A stretch of 64,000 nucleotides of DNA from Congeria kusceri (taxonomy: Eukaryota > Mollusca > Bivalvia > Myida > Dreissenidae). Of this stretch, positions 1 through 11,689 are shown piece by piece. The notes beneath the pieces were generated by a model. That model did not search any database, was not told where the DNA came from, and worked only from the letters and a program-made list of their open reading frames with translations. The stretch is from the NCBI GenBank assembly GCA_027627225.1, contig JAPFQT010000159.1:310001-374000 (forward strand), read 5' to 3'. Both the position numbers and the translations under genes were made by a program. Each line of letters begins with the position of its first letter. The first letter of the stretch is position 1.

Positions 1-2659
1 AGTTGCTTACAAACAGACAAACAGATAAACAAATAAACCAACGGTCAATTAATAAACATAAGTACCTTGGCGGTGGTTATTATTTCTTCATCTATGGTCA
101 AAACCACGAAGCTGAGCACATGTAGCTACTCTTTAAGTACACAAATGATTACACGATGAAATGACATAGACTTATAAGAAGTCAATACTTAGAAATAAGA
201 AGTCACAGACAATGTGCAATATGATACATGTACAATTAATTATAATAATTGCTATCAGAGAAAGTGTGAAGAATAAGACAGAAATCAATAAATTATAATA
301 CTTATGATAAAGGACACTTTAATATATACTCATCAACAATATTAAAGGGTCAAGGGAGTATGCCCACAAACAGGTTCACAAAGGAACGAAATGTTTCAGA
401 ACTGCTGTTATCCTTGTGTGGGCAGGAATTGCTTGCGATAGCCGCACAGACTTGCACTTCATCCAGAACAGAGCCCTGACTGGGGAACGCTATTGGGACG
501 ACATTCTAGACCCTGTTGTACGATAATATGCCGAAGACTTGAATTACGTGTTCGTTTGAAGGGACGAAATTTCATGGCCGCAACGCGCCAGGGTGGTTAC
601 TCGCTTCGTGATAGAGCAGACAATGGAGTACATGGACTGGCCTGCGAGGTCTCCCAACATGGACCCGTTAGAACATGCCTGGGACATGCTTCAGTGCCGG
701 ATGTCTAGTAGCAATCACCATCCAGAGACTCCAGCCTTGAAAACGCGTTGGTAGAGGAATGGAGGCAGATCCGTCGGGCAGACATCCTGAAGCTGATTTT
801 GAGCTTCAACAACAGGTGCCGGGAGGTGACTCGAGCTAGAGGTGGACACACTTACTACTGAGTTTAAAACACCACGTGACAGAATTTGAAAAAGTTACTG
901 ATGACTTGATTCGTTACCCCACCCAGATATGCGGAAAGGTGTATTTAGGGCGTAGTCAGTTTCTTTTGCAATCTGTGAATGAGATTTCCTGTTAATATTC
1001 TAATGAACTTTGCAAACAGTATGCAATATTGTTATTTTGCATTGTTAACAAACAACATTTGTTTATTAAAAAGTATGTTTATGCATATTGTGTTGAATAT
1101 ATATTTAACCCTTTAATTATTTTGCTGATTATATTCGCGTTGAGACTGTCCTGCAATTCAACGATATGCTTGTGCACAGTGTACATGTACGGTCAGTGAA
1201 AGTTGCCTGCTCGCTCGATACCAGCAAAGCTCGAGGAACTCATGAAATTTGTGTGTCGTGAAGGAAATCTATTTGTGGCTTCTGGTTTTCTTTTGAGTCA
1301 AATATACTGTTTACGAAAGACACATGGGCCCACATTTATAAAGAATCTTAAGTAAATCTTAACTTAAAGTGAAAAATTTGCGTTTGAAACACTATGCTTC
1401 GGAACATTGGCGTGCCCGATACTAAATTTTAATACATTTATAATTTATATATTTATAATTATTATTGCAACTTTGGCTGTACAACAGATTTCCATCTAGC
1501 TTTATATTTATGCTATTACATCTTTAGGTTTATGTTAAACTTTTACTTGTTTAAATAACAGATATTCGATTGTGATTTCATCCGCTTTGCGCTTTCTTAA
1601 AAATATACATTATAACATGCAAGCCACCAGGGCTGAACGGGTTTAATGCAGATATTGTCAAATGAAATTTAAGCACTTTTATAGCACTTTTTAACGAGAC
1701 AACACTTCGCTGGTGCCACAAAAGGTTTTCAGTGATTTTTCATTTCTCATAATATTTTAAGCACTTTTGAAGCCAAAATAAGCATTTTTCAAACATTTGA
1801 GGTGTACTTAAGCATTTTAAGCATTCTCAGTCCATTCTCAGCACTTCTCAAGGATCAGACTGAAATTCAAGCACTTTCAGGATTCGTATGAATTCTGTTA
1901 AATCTGGTATGTGCTAGAGGGGGCGGACGATATAGAGGGCCTTGTTCTGCTTTGTATCTTTAGAATGGCAAAGATGCAACTATCATATTGTTTATGCAAA
2001 AAAATGACAGCAAGTTTGTATTTGTATTATCTTTAATTTGTTATAAAAGTGTTCGCAAAAATTAGTGTTTAAAGTGATTGCACGCGCGTAAGTCTAGTCA
2101 CCCCCTGGCAGCGTACAGTAAGAACAGACATGTACATAATGTGACAAAGTCCTATGTCAATAAATCACAGCATTCATAATTTCCACAAAATATGGCCTAT
2201 GTTCAAGTTTGTTCCAAATATGGTCTAAATGTAATGTATCACGGGCACTGTAACAAATTCTACTGTTTCATATAAAAAATAAACTACCATTTGTAGTCAT
2301 AATATCAATAAAACCTCAACAAATGTTTTTTTCGGACAAGTTCAAAGAATTCGGCCCAGCAGAAGGTTTCATTGTCCGTGTGTTGCTGACTGGGCAAGTC
2401 CTTCAACAGTTTATTATCAACAATGGTTTATTATTGTATTACAAAAGTCAATGGGGAAGTACATGATATCTTTCATAATCACATCCACCTCACTTGCTTG
2501 TACAATCGGTTAACGTTTCGTGATGCCAGCTGCAGCAAAACACGGTTTCAGACTTTTAATTCAAACGAATCATGGTCCATATATAAATTTAACGGAAATG
2601 TCAACAAAAGATTAGGTTGTTTCTTTGTCGTTTTCAACGAAAAAATCGCAGCATAGATT
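1..2659 (+). repeat. Long interspersed repeat, copy A (partner at 61208-64000)
   Basis: This segment aligns along its whole length, by eye at roughly nine identities in ten, with 61208-64000 in the same orientation. The left edge coincides with the window edge and the right copy is cut by the window end, so the true length is unknown and at least about 2.7 kb. Copy A lacks two stretches present in copy B: about 50 bases near position 298 and about 100 bases near position 381, the latter removing the first catalytic region of the transposase. Apart from the transposase relic at 379-861 it is non-coding AT-rich DNA. It includes CTTAACTTAA-type motifs near 1355 and a run of AAGCACTTTT and AAGCATTTT phrases at 1670-1880. 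Fragments related to this repeat also lie near 10835-11100 and 24205-24430. Confidence 0.85.
379..861 (+). pseudogene. Tc1/mariner-type transposase relic (C-terminal part)
   Basis: Translation in shifting frames gives recognisable pieces of a Tc1/mariner DDE transposase. After a block that in copy B reads VLVWAGIACDSRTDL come PQRARVV, then MDWPARSP, then LEHAWDML, which includes the catalytic glutamate region of the family. In a further frame come VEEWRQI, then RCREVTRARGGHTYY and a stop at 859-861. This is the normal C-terminus of this transposase type. The N-terminal helix-turn-helix and the first catalytic aspartate (FTDES in copy B) are missing because of a deletion. At least one frameshift and an in-frame stop after NYVFV break the reading frame. 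It cannot encode an active enzyme. It lies within a longer repeat, so it probably moved or was duplicated as part of that repeat. Confidence 0.8.
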
Positions 2660-2834
2660 TCTGAGCAAGTTATTTTATTTTCGTAAAAATATTCGTTAAT
2701 CCAATGACTTTTATTACATTGTTCGCTGTCAAACCAATAAACTGCGTATAATATGAACTATTTGAAAAAGAATTTGCAATTCTGTATATAGTATAGTTAC
2801 GTTATCAATTATCAGGGCGTTATAACCAAAGCGA

Positions 2835-2900
2835 AGCAACTGCTGTCAGGAATTTGTAAAGAAGTATAACAGAGTTGCCTCCCACGACCGGATTTATTGT
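2835..2900 (+). repeat. Short member of the GAAGCAACTGCTG family
   Basis: The phrase GAAGCAACTGCTGTCAGGAA followed by a GTTGCCTCCCACGACC-like block recurs in related form at 43893, 47397 and 55008, each time as an 'AGCAACTGCTGCCAGGAA...GTTGTCTCCCGTGTTA' type sequence. This copy is the most diverged. Function is unknown; dispersed repeat is the only supported call. Confidence 0.5.
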
Positions 2901-3003
2901 TGTTAGTAAATTTTCTATAATTCTTTTAAGGTGCAGTCTCACAGGTTTTGGCTGTGAGAACTAGTTGTCCAAACTAACTTTTTTCCTGTTTTATAATACA
3001 TTT

Positions 3004-3265
3004 GAGGGGTGTCGTGGGAAAACCAGGCTTAATGCATGTGCGTGAATTGTCGTCCTGGATCAGCTTGTGCAGTCCCGCACAGGCTAATCCAGGACGGCAC
3101 TTTCCGTCTACAGTGGATTTATGTTTAGAAGAGACTTCCTTGAAACAGAAAATACCATGAAAGCGGAAAGTGTCGTCCTCGATCAGCATGTGCGGACTGC
3201 GAAGGCTGATCCGGGAAGACACTTTACGCACATGCATTAAGTCCGGTTTTCCCACGACACGCCTC
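3004..3265. mobile_element. Foldback MITE with long terminal inverted repeats
   Basis: The left end (GAGGGGTGTCGTGGGAAAAC) is the near reverse complement of the right end (GTTTTCCCACGACACGCCTC). Pairing continues inward through TTAATGCATGTGCGT and on into GTCGTCCTGGATCAGC-type sequence, so each arm is about 100 bases and the whole element could fold into one hairpin. Each arm has a further internal palindrome (AGCTTGTGCAG..CGCACAGGCT). ATTT flanks both sides and may be a target duplication, but that is weak. A second, right-truncated copy is at 59776-59986. The minus-strand open frame spanning it is a by-product of the palindrome, not a gene. Confidence 0.85.
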
Positions 3266-4695
3266 ATTTGTTGCTCATAATTCAAGGTTTGAAATGCACA
3301 TTGTTTGCTGCCTTGTAGACATACGGTACCCTAGTAGCTTGTTGCACAAAAAGGCATAATAAATATCAAAATAAGTATGTTTTGCAACCAGAACAGCATA
3401 AAAGACAAAATGTTTCGATATAATCTACAAATTGTTGTTAATTCCAATTGAAACGTTTTCCAACCGCAAACTATGAAACTGTTCCGTAAAAGTTAGACAT
3501 TAGTTCGGTGTCTATTACTAAATGACACTTTTGATATCTTTACATAAAAGGTTGTTTTATTCGAATACGCTTATCATGCGAAAGCAATCATGTACACGCA
3601 ACACGTTTACTTCACTGGAAAATACTCATACATAAATTAATGTTTTATTTTCAGCATATACATATATAAAATATAAGGATATCAAGATGCAACAATATCT
3701 GTGGCATGTAACAACAACAGCAACAAATGTAGGTTCGAGTGTACTTACGTACGGAAAACTACCACATCTGTCGACAACAACATCAACAACAGAGTTGAAC
3801 AGAACGTTAACGTAATAAACTTAAACAAATCTGAAAAATACATGTACTATAATAATTTATCAAGAACAGGTAGGCGACTACAAACTTTTCAATAATTGTA
3901 TTATTGTTATTAGATTATTGTTTACTCAGTGAGCAGTCAACAATAACTTCTCAATAACGGAAAAATGACGAATGCAGTCGGTAATCAGACTTTGACGCAC
4001 CAGCATGCACAGAACGCCTTAAATGTATTTTATTTCCAAAAATGGTTTGGAATAATCATAAACATTTGTTTATACTTTAGTTGTCTCGTTAAATATATAA
4101 TGTTTCAAGGAATAGGCACGTGCCTATATAATCTTATTATCATTTACTTCTTTGAACACCAGAGGTGTGGATCACAGTGTGTTGAGCCTAGAAATATTCA
4201 CACTTGTGAAAGCTAATTCATTCCCTCGTTCCGTATTATATTTAATAAGTGAAACGTAACGAAGCAACTACTATTCACTCAATTGAAAACGCATAAAATA
4301 AATTGATCAATATTACACAAGTAAGTTAGAAAGATAACGTCGCATGAACGGAAATCGAATAACCAATATGCATTGCTTTCCGTTGCTGTAGAAAGTGTTA
4401 ATCGTGGCAAGTAATTATTATATTTGCCTCCGAAATTTATCGCTACTTTTGTCTAGGGCAATGTCCCGGCGACGTTATATTACGCATCATAACGTCTTTC
4501 TTGTTCATCTTAAGAAATGTTATGAATCATGTGTACACAATTTTAAAATGATCGGTGATTCGTTCTAGCATAGATGTTACATTTTAGTACACCAATTAGT
4601 ATTAACAGAATATTTATTAATACGCTGCAAATTATTTATTGTTGATTTAAATTCGTATTAGATGGTGATAGAAATGTTTCTATCTTTTCTGCGAA
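3266..4695. other. AT-rich stretch, no gene recognised
   Basis: Two short plus-strand frames (3701-3895 and 3965-4216) have no recognisable domain, no splice context and AT-driven composition. I see no repeat, RNA gene or regulatory site I can support. Confidence 0.5.
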
Positions 4696-7223
4696 ACTCG
4701 TCCGTGATTGGAGTAAAGTATATTGTGTATAAGTAGTGTCTACAAGTGTGTTATATTAAACTCGTCCGTGAATGGAGTAAAGTATATTGTGTATAAGTAG
4801 TGTCTACAAGTGTGTTATATTAAACTCGTCCGTGAATGGAGTAAAGTATATTGTGTATAAGTAGTGTCTACAGTGTGTTATATTAAACTCGTCCGTGAAT
4901 GGAGTAAAGTATATTGTGTATAAGTAGTGTCTGCAGTGTGTTATATTAAACTCGTCCGTGAATGGAGTAAAGTATATTGTGTATAAGTAGTGTCTACAGT
5001 GTGTTATATTAAACTCGTCCGTGAATGGAGTAAAGTATATTGTGTATAAGTAGTGTCTACAGTGTGTTATATTAAACTCGTCCGTGAATGGAGTAAAGTA
5101 TATTGTGTATAAGTAGTGTCTACAGTGTGTTATATTAAACTCGTCCGTGAATGGAGTAAAGTATATTGTGTATAAGTAGTGTCTACAGTGTGTTATATTA
5201 AACTCGTCCGTGAATGGAGTAAAGTATATTGTGTATAAGTAGTGTCTACAGTGTGTTATATTAAACTCGTCCGTGAATGGAGTAAAGTATATTGTGTATA
5301 AGTAGTGTCTACAAGTGTGTTATATTAAACTCGTCCGTGAATGGAGTAAAGTATATTGTGTATAAGTAGTGTCTACAAGTGTGTTATATTAAACTCGTCC
5401 GTGAATGGAGTAAAGTATATTGTGTATAAGTAGTGTATACAGTGTGTTATATTAAACTCGTCCGTGAATGGAGTAAAGTATATTGTGTATAAGTAGTGTA
5501 TACAGTGTGTTATATTAAACTCGTCCGTGAATGGAGTAAAGTATATTGTGTATAAGTAGTGTCTACAAGTCTGTTATATTAAACTCGTCCGTGAATGGAG
5601 TAAAGTATATTGTGTATAAGTAGTGTCTACAGTGTGTTATATTAAACTCGTCCGTGAATGGAGTAAAGTATATTGTGTATAAGTAGTGTCTACAGTGTGT
5701 TATATTAAACTCGTCCGTGAATGGAGTAAAGTATATTGTGTATAAGTAGTGTCTACAGTGTGTTATATTAAACTCGTCCGTGAATGGAGTAAAGTATATT
5801 GTGTATAAGTAGTGTCTACAGTGTGTTATATTAAACTCGTCCGTGAATGGAGTAAAGTATATTGTGTATAAGTAGTGTCTACAGTGTGTTATATTAAACT
5901 CGTCCGTGAATGGAGTAAAGTATATTGTGTATAAGTAGTGTCTACAAGTGTGTTATATTAAACTCGTCCGTGAATGGAGTAAAGTATATTGTGTATAAGT
6001 AGTGTCTACAAGTGTGTTATATTAAACTCGTCCGTGAATGGAGTAAAGTATATTGTGTATAAGTAGTGTATACAGTGTGTTATATTAAACTCGTCCGTGA
6101 ATGGAGTAAAGTATATTGTGTATAAGTAGTGTATACAGTGTGTTATATTAAACTCGTCCGTGAATGGAGTAAAGTATATTGTGTATAAGTAGTGTATACA
6201 GTGTGTTATATTAAACTCGTCCGTGAATGGAGTAAAGTATATTGTGTATAAGTAGTGTCTACAAGTATGTTATATTAAACTCGTCCGTGAATGGAGTAAA
6301 GTATATTGTGTATAAGTAGTGTCTACAGTGTGTTATATTAAACTCGTCCGTGAATGGAGTAAAATATATTGTGTATAAGTAGTGTCTGCAGTGTGTTATA
6401 TTAAACTCGTCCGTGAATGGAGTAAAGTATATTGTGTATAAGTAGTGTCTACAGTGTGTTATATTAAACTCGTCCGTGAATGGAGTAAAGTATATTGTGT
6501 ATAAGTAGTGTCTACAGTGTGTTATATTAAACTCGTCCGTGAATGGAGTAAAGTATATTGTGTATAAGTAGTGTCTACAGTGTGTTATATTAAACTCGTC
6601 CGTGAATGGAGTAAAGTATATTGTGTATAAGTAGTGTCTACAGTGTGTTATATTAAACTCGTCCGTGAATGGAGTAAAGTATATTGTGTATAAGTAGTGT
6701 CTACAGTGTGTTATATTAAACTCGTCCGTGAATGGAGTAAAGTATATTGTGTATAAGTAGTGTCTGCAGTGTGTTATATTAAACTCGTCCGTGAATGGAG
6801 TAAAGTATATTGTGTATAAGTAGTGTCTACAGTGTGTTATATTAAACTCGTCCGTGAATGGAGTAAAGTATATTGTGTATAAGTAGTGTCTACAGTGTGT
6901 TATATTAAACTCGTCCGTGAATGGAGTAAAGTATATTGTGTATAAGTAGTGTCTACAGTGTGTTATATTAAACTCGTCCGTGAATGGAGTAAAGTATATT
7001 GTGTATAAGTAGTGTCTACAGTGTGTTATATTAAACTCGTCCGTGAATGGAGTAAAGTATATTGTGTATAAGTAGTGTCTACAGTGTGTTATATTAAACT
7101 CGTCCGTGAATGGAGTAAAGTATATTGTGTATAAGTAGTGTCTACAGTGTGTTATATTAAACTCATCCGTGAATGGAGTAAAGTATATTGTGTATAAGTA
7201 GTGTCTACAGTGTGTTATATTAA
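4696..7223. repeat. 63-bp satellite array, about 40 units
   Basis: The unit begins ACTCGTCCGTGAATGGAGTA and ends GTGTTATATTAA. Most units are 63 bases; a 64-base variant has CTACAAG in place of CTACAG. Identity between units is very high, with only a few diagnostic changes (TCTGCAG, GTATACAG, CTACAAG). The first unit (GTGATTGG) and the last (CTCATCCG) are slightly diverged, as expected at array edges. Diagnostic variants recur in blocks about 632 bases (ten units) apart, which indicates a higher-order repeat. No open frame of note runs through it. Confidence 0.97.
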
Positions 7224-7334
7224 GAAATTATGTAGTGCACAATCTTTTTTTTTCCACTGATAAAGCTTAGAAATGCTTTTTAGCGAACTGATGTCTTTAA
7301 CTATGCGTCAATTTCTAGTATAACATGAGACGCG

Positions 7335-7475
7335 CATAGTTTTCTATAGCCCAAGAACACAATTTACCGTCGTTAAATCACCAATAAACAACCCGAAAAA
7401 TAACGCCCTCGTAGTTTAATGTCCACGCATCGGAACTCCAAATCGTTGTTTATTAGCCGATAAACAACACTTAAT
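7335..7475 (-). repeat. Nested palindromic element P, copy 1 (internally deleted)
   Basis: On the minus strand this reads GTTGTTTATCGGCTAATAAAC, the GGAGTTCCGATGCGTGG block, ACGAGGGCGTTA, then the 3' part GGTTGTTTATTGGTGATTTA and TTCTTGGGCTATAGAAAA. The middle of the full element, including the second large palindrome arm, is missing. It belongs to the family best seen at 15728-16047 and 49990-50314. Confidence 0.7.
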
Positions 7476-7493
7476 TAAAAATCTGAATCTTTA

Positions 7494-7975
7494 TAAACAA
7501 CAATTGTCACATGAGTGACGGATATACCCCCATAATATGGCCTTGTCACAAAACTATGGCATCCATTCGAAAGAAATGGACACAATGAGAATGCTTTAAT
7601 TTGTGAATGTTTAACAGTACACATTTGGAAAAATTTAATTTCAATAAGAGCCAAAACTCTGTCAACATTTAGTGGTTTGTAACCACAATGTTGAACCTGA
7701 CCTGTATTTTATTGTGTTTTACCTAAGTACCGAAAATAATTTAAATATTTTACAATGTCACTGTGCTGGAAACCGTGGTTTGTAACCAAAGTTGAACTTG
7801 ACCTGTTTTCTATGATGTTACACATGTGTACCAACAATTATTTGAATATGTCAAGCCTTTCTTGAGTAATCATCCGGAAACCATGAAAACGAGCAGACCG
7901 ACAAGCTCACTCCTATATACCCCCCCCCCTTACACTTTGTTTGTGGGGGTATAATTACAAAAAGTACAGGAATTA
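7494..7975. repeat. Dispersed repeat sharing its head with 41194-41335
   Basis: The opening AATTGTCACATGAGTGACGG and the following 'CACAAAACTATGGCATCCATT...CTTTAATTTGTGAATGTTTAACAGT' recur at 41194. Inside it, a GTGGTTTGTAACCA...GTTGAAC.TGACCTGT block occurs twice (about 7672 and 7780). It ends in TATACCCCCC and GGGGGTATA, an inverted pair with a short spacer at about 7917-7953. A similar TATACCC...GGGGGTATA ending occurs near 52340-52393. Confidence 0.6.
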
Positions 7976-8709
7976 AAATATTTATTCACAATTGAAAGAT
8001 AGCTCTTGCACAGAATTCAGCGTGGTGACAAGACGACATAATAAAATAATCACGGAGAAATCTCCATCCCAACTGGGATTAATCTCATGACTTGCGATTT
8101 GCAAGGAAGTCGAGTAATTCGTAGTTTGGTGATCTACTGACTGATTGAACATGGACAATTTGTAACATTTAATAGTTTACCCAAAGATTTTGTCCGGCTT
8201 CCTCAATAACTTCCACCCAACTAACATAATTGTAATATAGTTAACCGCAGTTTCCCCAAGTAGGAATACTGATTCAATTTCAGCTTAGGGACAAAATAGG
8301 CAAAATAACAATTACAAATTGTAAATCGCGTAAACCAAATGGAAAACAATGTTAATGTAAAGTTAACGTTAACGACGTTTGCTCAAACAACGTTATTAAA
8401 GTTTTGGGCGTAACGTCTTAACTTCAGATGGTTTGTGAACACCGCCCTAGAGGGAATCAAGGGATCATTCCGGTTTACAGGAAGGAGAAATCGCGCAGAA
8501 ATGCAAGGAAAAGCCACACACAAAGTTGTAGATCAAACAGCGACAAATTAATTGCTGGCGTTGTATTGTGTTAGAAAGTGCGAGGACAAGTTATTGGATT
8601 AAATCTTTATGTTATGTTACTTTTAGAACTTCGCTTAGTTAGGAATTATTCATTATTGGATGTTACGTTTCCTAGAAAATAATGTTTACTTTACGGTGTT
8701 TCTCGATCA
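7976..8709. other. Unassigned AT-rich stretch
   Basis: I see no coding region. Around 8048-8150 there are imperfect inverted phrases that loosely recall a decayed tRNA-derived sequence on the minus strand, but the B-box match is too poor to call. Confidence 0.4.
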
Positions 8710-10062
8710 CAGGCGAAAACGCACATGTTCACTGGCGAACATGCACACGTTAATAGGCGGACACGCACACGCGAACACGCACACCTTCATAGGCAAACAC
8801 GCACATGTTCATAGGCGAACACGCACACTTTCACAGGCGAACACGCACACGTTCACATGCGAACATGCACACGTTAATAGGCGGACACGCACACGCGAAC
8901 ACGCACACCTTCATACGCGAACACGCACACGTTTAAAGGCAAACATGCATACGGTTATAGGCGAACACGCACACGTTCGAAGGCGAACACGCTCACGTTC
9001 ATAGGCGAAAACGCACACGTTCACAGGCGGACACGTACACGTTAAAGGCGAACACGCACATGTTCATAGGCGAACTCGCACAGGTTAAAGGCGAACACGC
9101 GCACGTTCATAGGCGAATACGCACACGTATATAGGCGAACACGCACACGTTAAAAGGCGAACACGCACATGTTCATAGGCGAACCCGTACAGGTTAAAGG
9201 CGAACACGCGCATGTTCATAGGCGAATACGCACACGTTCATAGGCGAACGCGCACACATTAAAGGCGAACACGCACATGTTCATAGGCGAACTCGCACAG
9301 GTTAAAAGCGAACATGCGCACGTTCATAGGCGAATACGCACACGTATATAGGCGAACACGCACACGTTAAAAGGCGAACATGCACATGTTCATAGGCGAA
9401 CTCGCACACGTTAAAGGCAAACACGCGCACGTTCATAGGCGAATACGCACACGTTCATAGGCCTACACGCACACGTTCATACGCGAACACGCACACGTTG
9501 ATAGGCGAACGTGCATACGTTTATAGGCGAACACGCACACGTTCATAGGCGGACACGCACACGTTCATAGGCGAACATGCACACATTAATAAACGGACAC
9601 GCACACGTTAAAAGCGAACACGCACATGTTCATATGCGAACTCGCACAGGTTAAAGGCGAACACGCGCAAGTACATATGCGAACTCACACAGGTTAAAGG
9701 CGAACACGCGCAAGTTAATAGGCGAATACGCACACGTTCATAGGCGAACACGCACACGTTAAAGGCGAACACGCACACGTTCATATGCGAAAACGCACAC
9801 GTTCAAAGGCGAACACGCACGAGTTCATACGCGAACACGCACACGTTTATAGGCGAACGTGCATACGTTTACAGGTAAACATGCATACGTTTATAGGCGA
9901 GCACGAAAACGTTCATAGGCGGACACGCACACGTTCATAGGCAAACACGCACACATTAACAGGCGAACATGCACACGTTCACAGGCGAATATGCACACGT
10001 TAATAGGCGGACAAGCACGCGTTCATAGGCGAACACGCACACGTTAATAGGCGAAGAGGCAC
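8710..10062. repeat. 22-bp CpG-rich minisatellite, first array (about 60 units)
   Basis: The consensus unit is AGGCGAACACGCACACGTTCAT. Units vary between about 21 and 23 bases and are much diverged. Each carries three or four CpG sites, unlike the surrounding AT-rich sequence. The same unit forms a second array at 27146-27808. Open frames running through it, rich in His-Ala-His and Arg-Arg-Thr, are repeat by-products and should not be called genes. Confidence 0.95.
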
Positions 10063-10834
10063 AGGAACCTCGCCAGGGAAACTTTCCAACGATGGAGTTC
10101 CCTCCCTTGCAAGAATCGGAAGCCAACTGTCTGCAAGCAACGAAAATCTTCACACATCCAGAATTTACATAAACTCCAAGCGAAAAACGAGAAAAGAGCT
10201 GTAAGATATAATACAAATCTGACTTTGAAAATTTGGCAATTTATACAAATGAAATAAATGCAGTACTCGGGAAGCGCTCGAATTATCTTTCTCAATACAT
10301 CAAATACTGGTTCTACCCACGGAATGGACTCTAAAGTGTCAATTAACTGGCTAATACGACATAATGACCATAATGAGATTTATCAATATAGCCTCCCCCC
10401 TGATGCGTTGTCAAACTAGTTTATTTTGTTTTAATTCAATATAGCAATTCATCTAATATCTACCTTGATCAATACAACATGCTACTACATGGCAACTCGA
10501 TTCTCAATCGTCATCTTCAACGTTTATACATATATTTATATTTGTTATAACACAACTGCTTTATTATTATATTTACGAAATGAGCAAATGCTACACGACT
10601 TTCAAGTAAGATAGTATAAAATGTCTTTATGTTTGTAAGAATTCACATGCAGACAGAATTTCATTGCACGTGTAGAACCAGAATAACACAGACTTAGAAT
10701 ATTCAAATGCTACAAAATGAAGACTCTTGATTATGGAGAACATCTTTTGAAACACTTTTCAATGTCTAAGAATAATTTAACACAGCAAACCACCAGGGCA
10801 ACAAGCACCTCTCCTTTGGAGAGCCCTATACTTT
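10063..10834. other. Unassigned stretch with old repeat fragments
   Basis: No gene is supported. A phrase at about 10490-10740 (CGATTCTCAATCGTCA, later GTGTAGAACCAGAAT) has loose counterparts at about 14373-14520 and 33301, suggesting an old dispersed repeat. Confidence 0.4.
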
Positions 10835-11100
10835 ACCACGTATCTGAGCACGTGCCGCTACTCTTTAACGTGCAATAACTACACCAATAACTACACCAAC
10901 TACACGAAATAATACAACATTATACGAAATCAAAATTTTCTACTGTATAAACAAGACACATGTAGTGTACAATATAGTACAATGTATTATAATAATTAAT
11001 ATTAGCACCCATATAAATCTGAGAAATAGACAAAAAATCAATCAAATTTATTAATTCGGGAACCGTGCGTCTGTGTTACGAAGCGCAGCCTTGCGTAATG
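10835..11100 (+). repeat. Diverged fragment of the copy A/B repeat
   Basis: From GAGCACGTGCCGCTACTCTT through the CAATATAGTACAATGTATTATAATAATT block to TTACGAAGCGCAGCCTTGCG, this matches copy B around 61314-61555 in order and orientation. It stops where the transposase part would begin. It is the leader portion of the long repeat, older and more diverged than copies A and B. Confidence 0.7.
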
Positions 11101-11108
11101 CACCCATC

Positions 11109-11400
11109 AATATTTTCTCAGAGGGAGAGCAGCGGGCTGACCCAGGGGAATTTGACAAATTTTATTTTTAGGGGTCTAATTTTCCACCCTAGAGCCAAGC
11201 CTGTTTGTCTAAATCCCCTCAGGGGGAGATGTTATATGTCTATCAAATGGCCCGGCGGCCTATATTACCAGGATCTAAAATCCGACTAAAAGTCTATTAC
11301 CCGGGACCCTGAAGCATTCGGAATGTCAAATTCCCGCCTGTTGGGATACCTTTCAGTCTAATGTCCCGTATATGCCCGCCGCTCCACCCTGGGGGGAACA
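11109..11400. repeat. GC-richer inverted-repeat element
   Basis: A left phrase (CAGCGGGCTGACCCAGGGGA, then ATTTGACA) is mirrored on the right by TGTCAAATTCCCGCCTG and GCCCGCCGCTCCACCCTGG. The outer arms pair imperfectly, giving a foldback of about 290 bases. Base composition is richer in G and C than the neighbours. The minus-strand 77-residue frame here is not supported as a gene. Confidence 0.5.
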
Positions 11401-11689
11401 TTGATAGGTGCATAATTCTCATGATCAAGGTCACCTTAATATAACAATAAATCTTTACATAACTTATAAACTCTGTCAATAACTCAAACGGCAAACTATC
11501 AAGATTGTTCAAATGTAATAACGCAGTCACAAGTCATGTTTATACTCAATACGCTTACAAACCCAAAACTGAATTGATACCGATTGCTATCTACGTCGAA
11601 CCGTTTACTTTTGTTACTTAATAAAATAAATGGCAAAACAAAAACATGCGTTTAAACTGTGTTAATAATTTCAGGTAGCACGGAGTTTT

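Noticed and set aside
2974..3285. 103-residue minus-strand frame
   Set aside because: It spans the foldback MITE at 3004-3265 almost exactly; no domain.
4696..7223. CRISPR-like array
   Set aside because: Units are contiguous with no unique spacers. The setting is eukaryotic; this is a satellite.
8048..8150. Possible minus-strand tRNA relic
   Set aside because: A hairpin like an anticodon stem is present, but the B-box match is poor and no A box is convincing.
8660..9004. 114-residue His/Arg/Thr-rich frame
   Set aside because: Produced by the 22-bp minisatellite; similar frames occur on both strands and in the second array at 27163-27596.
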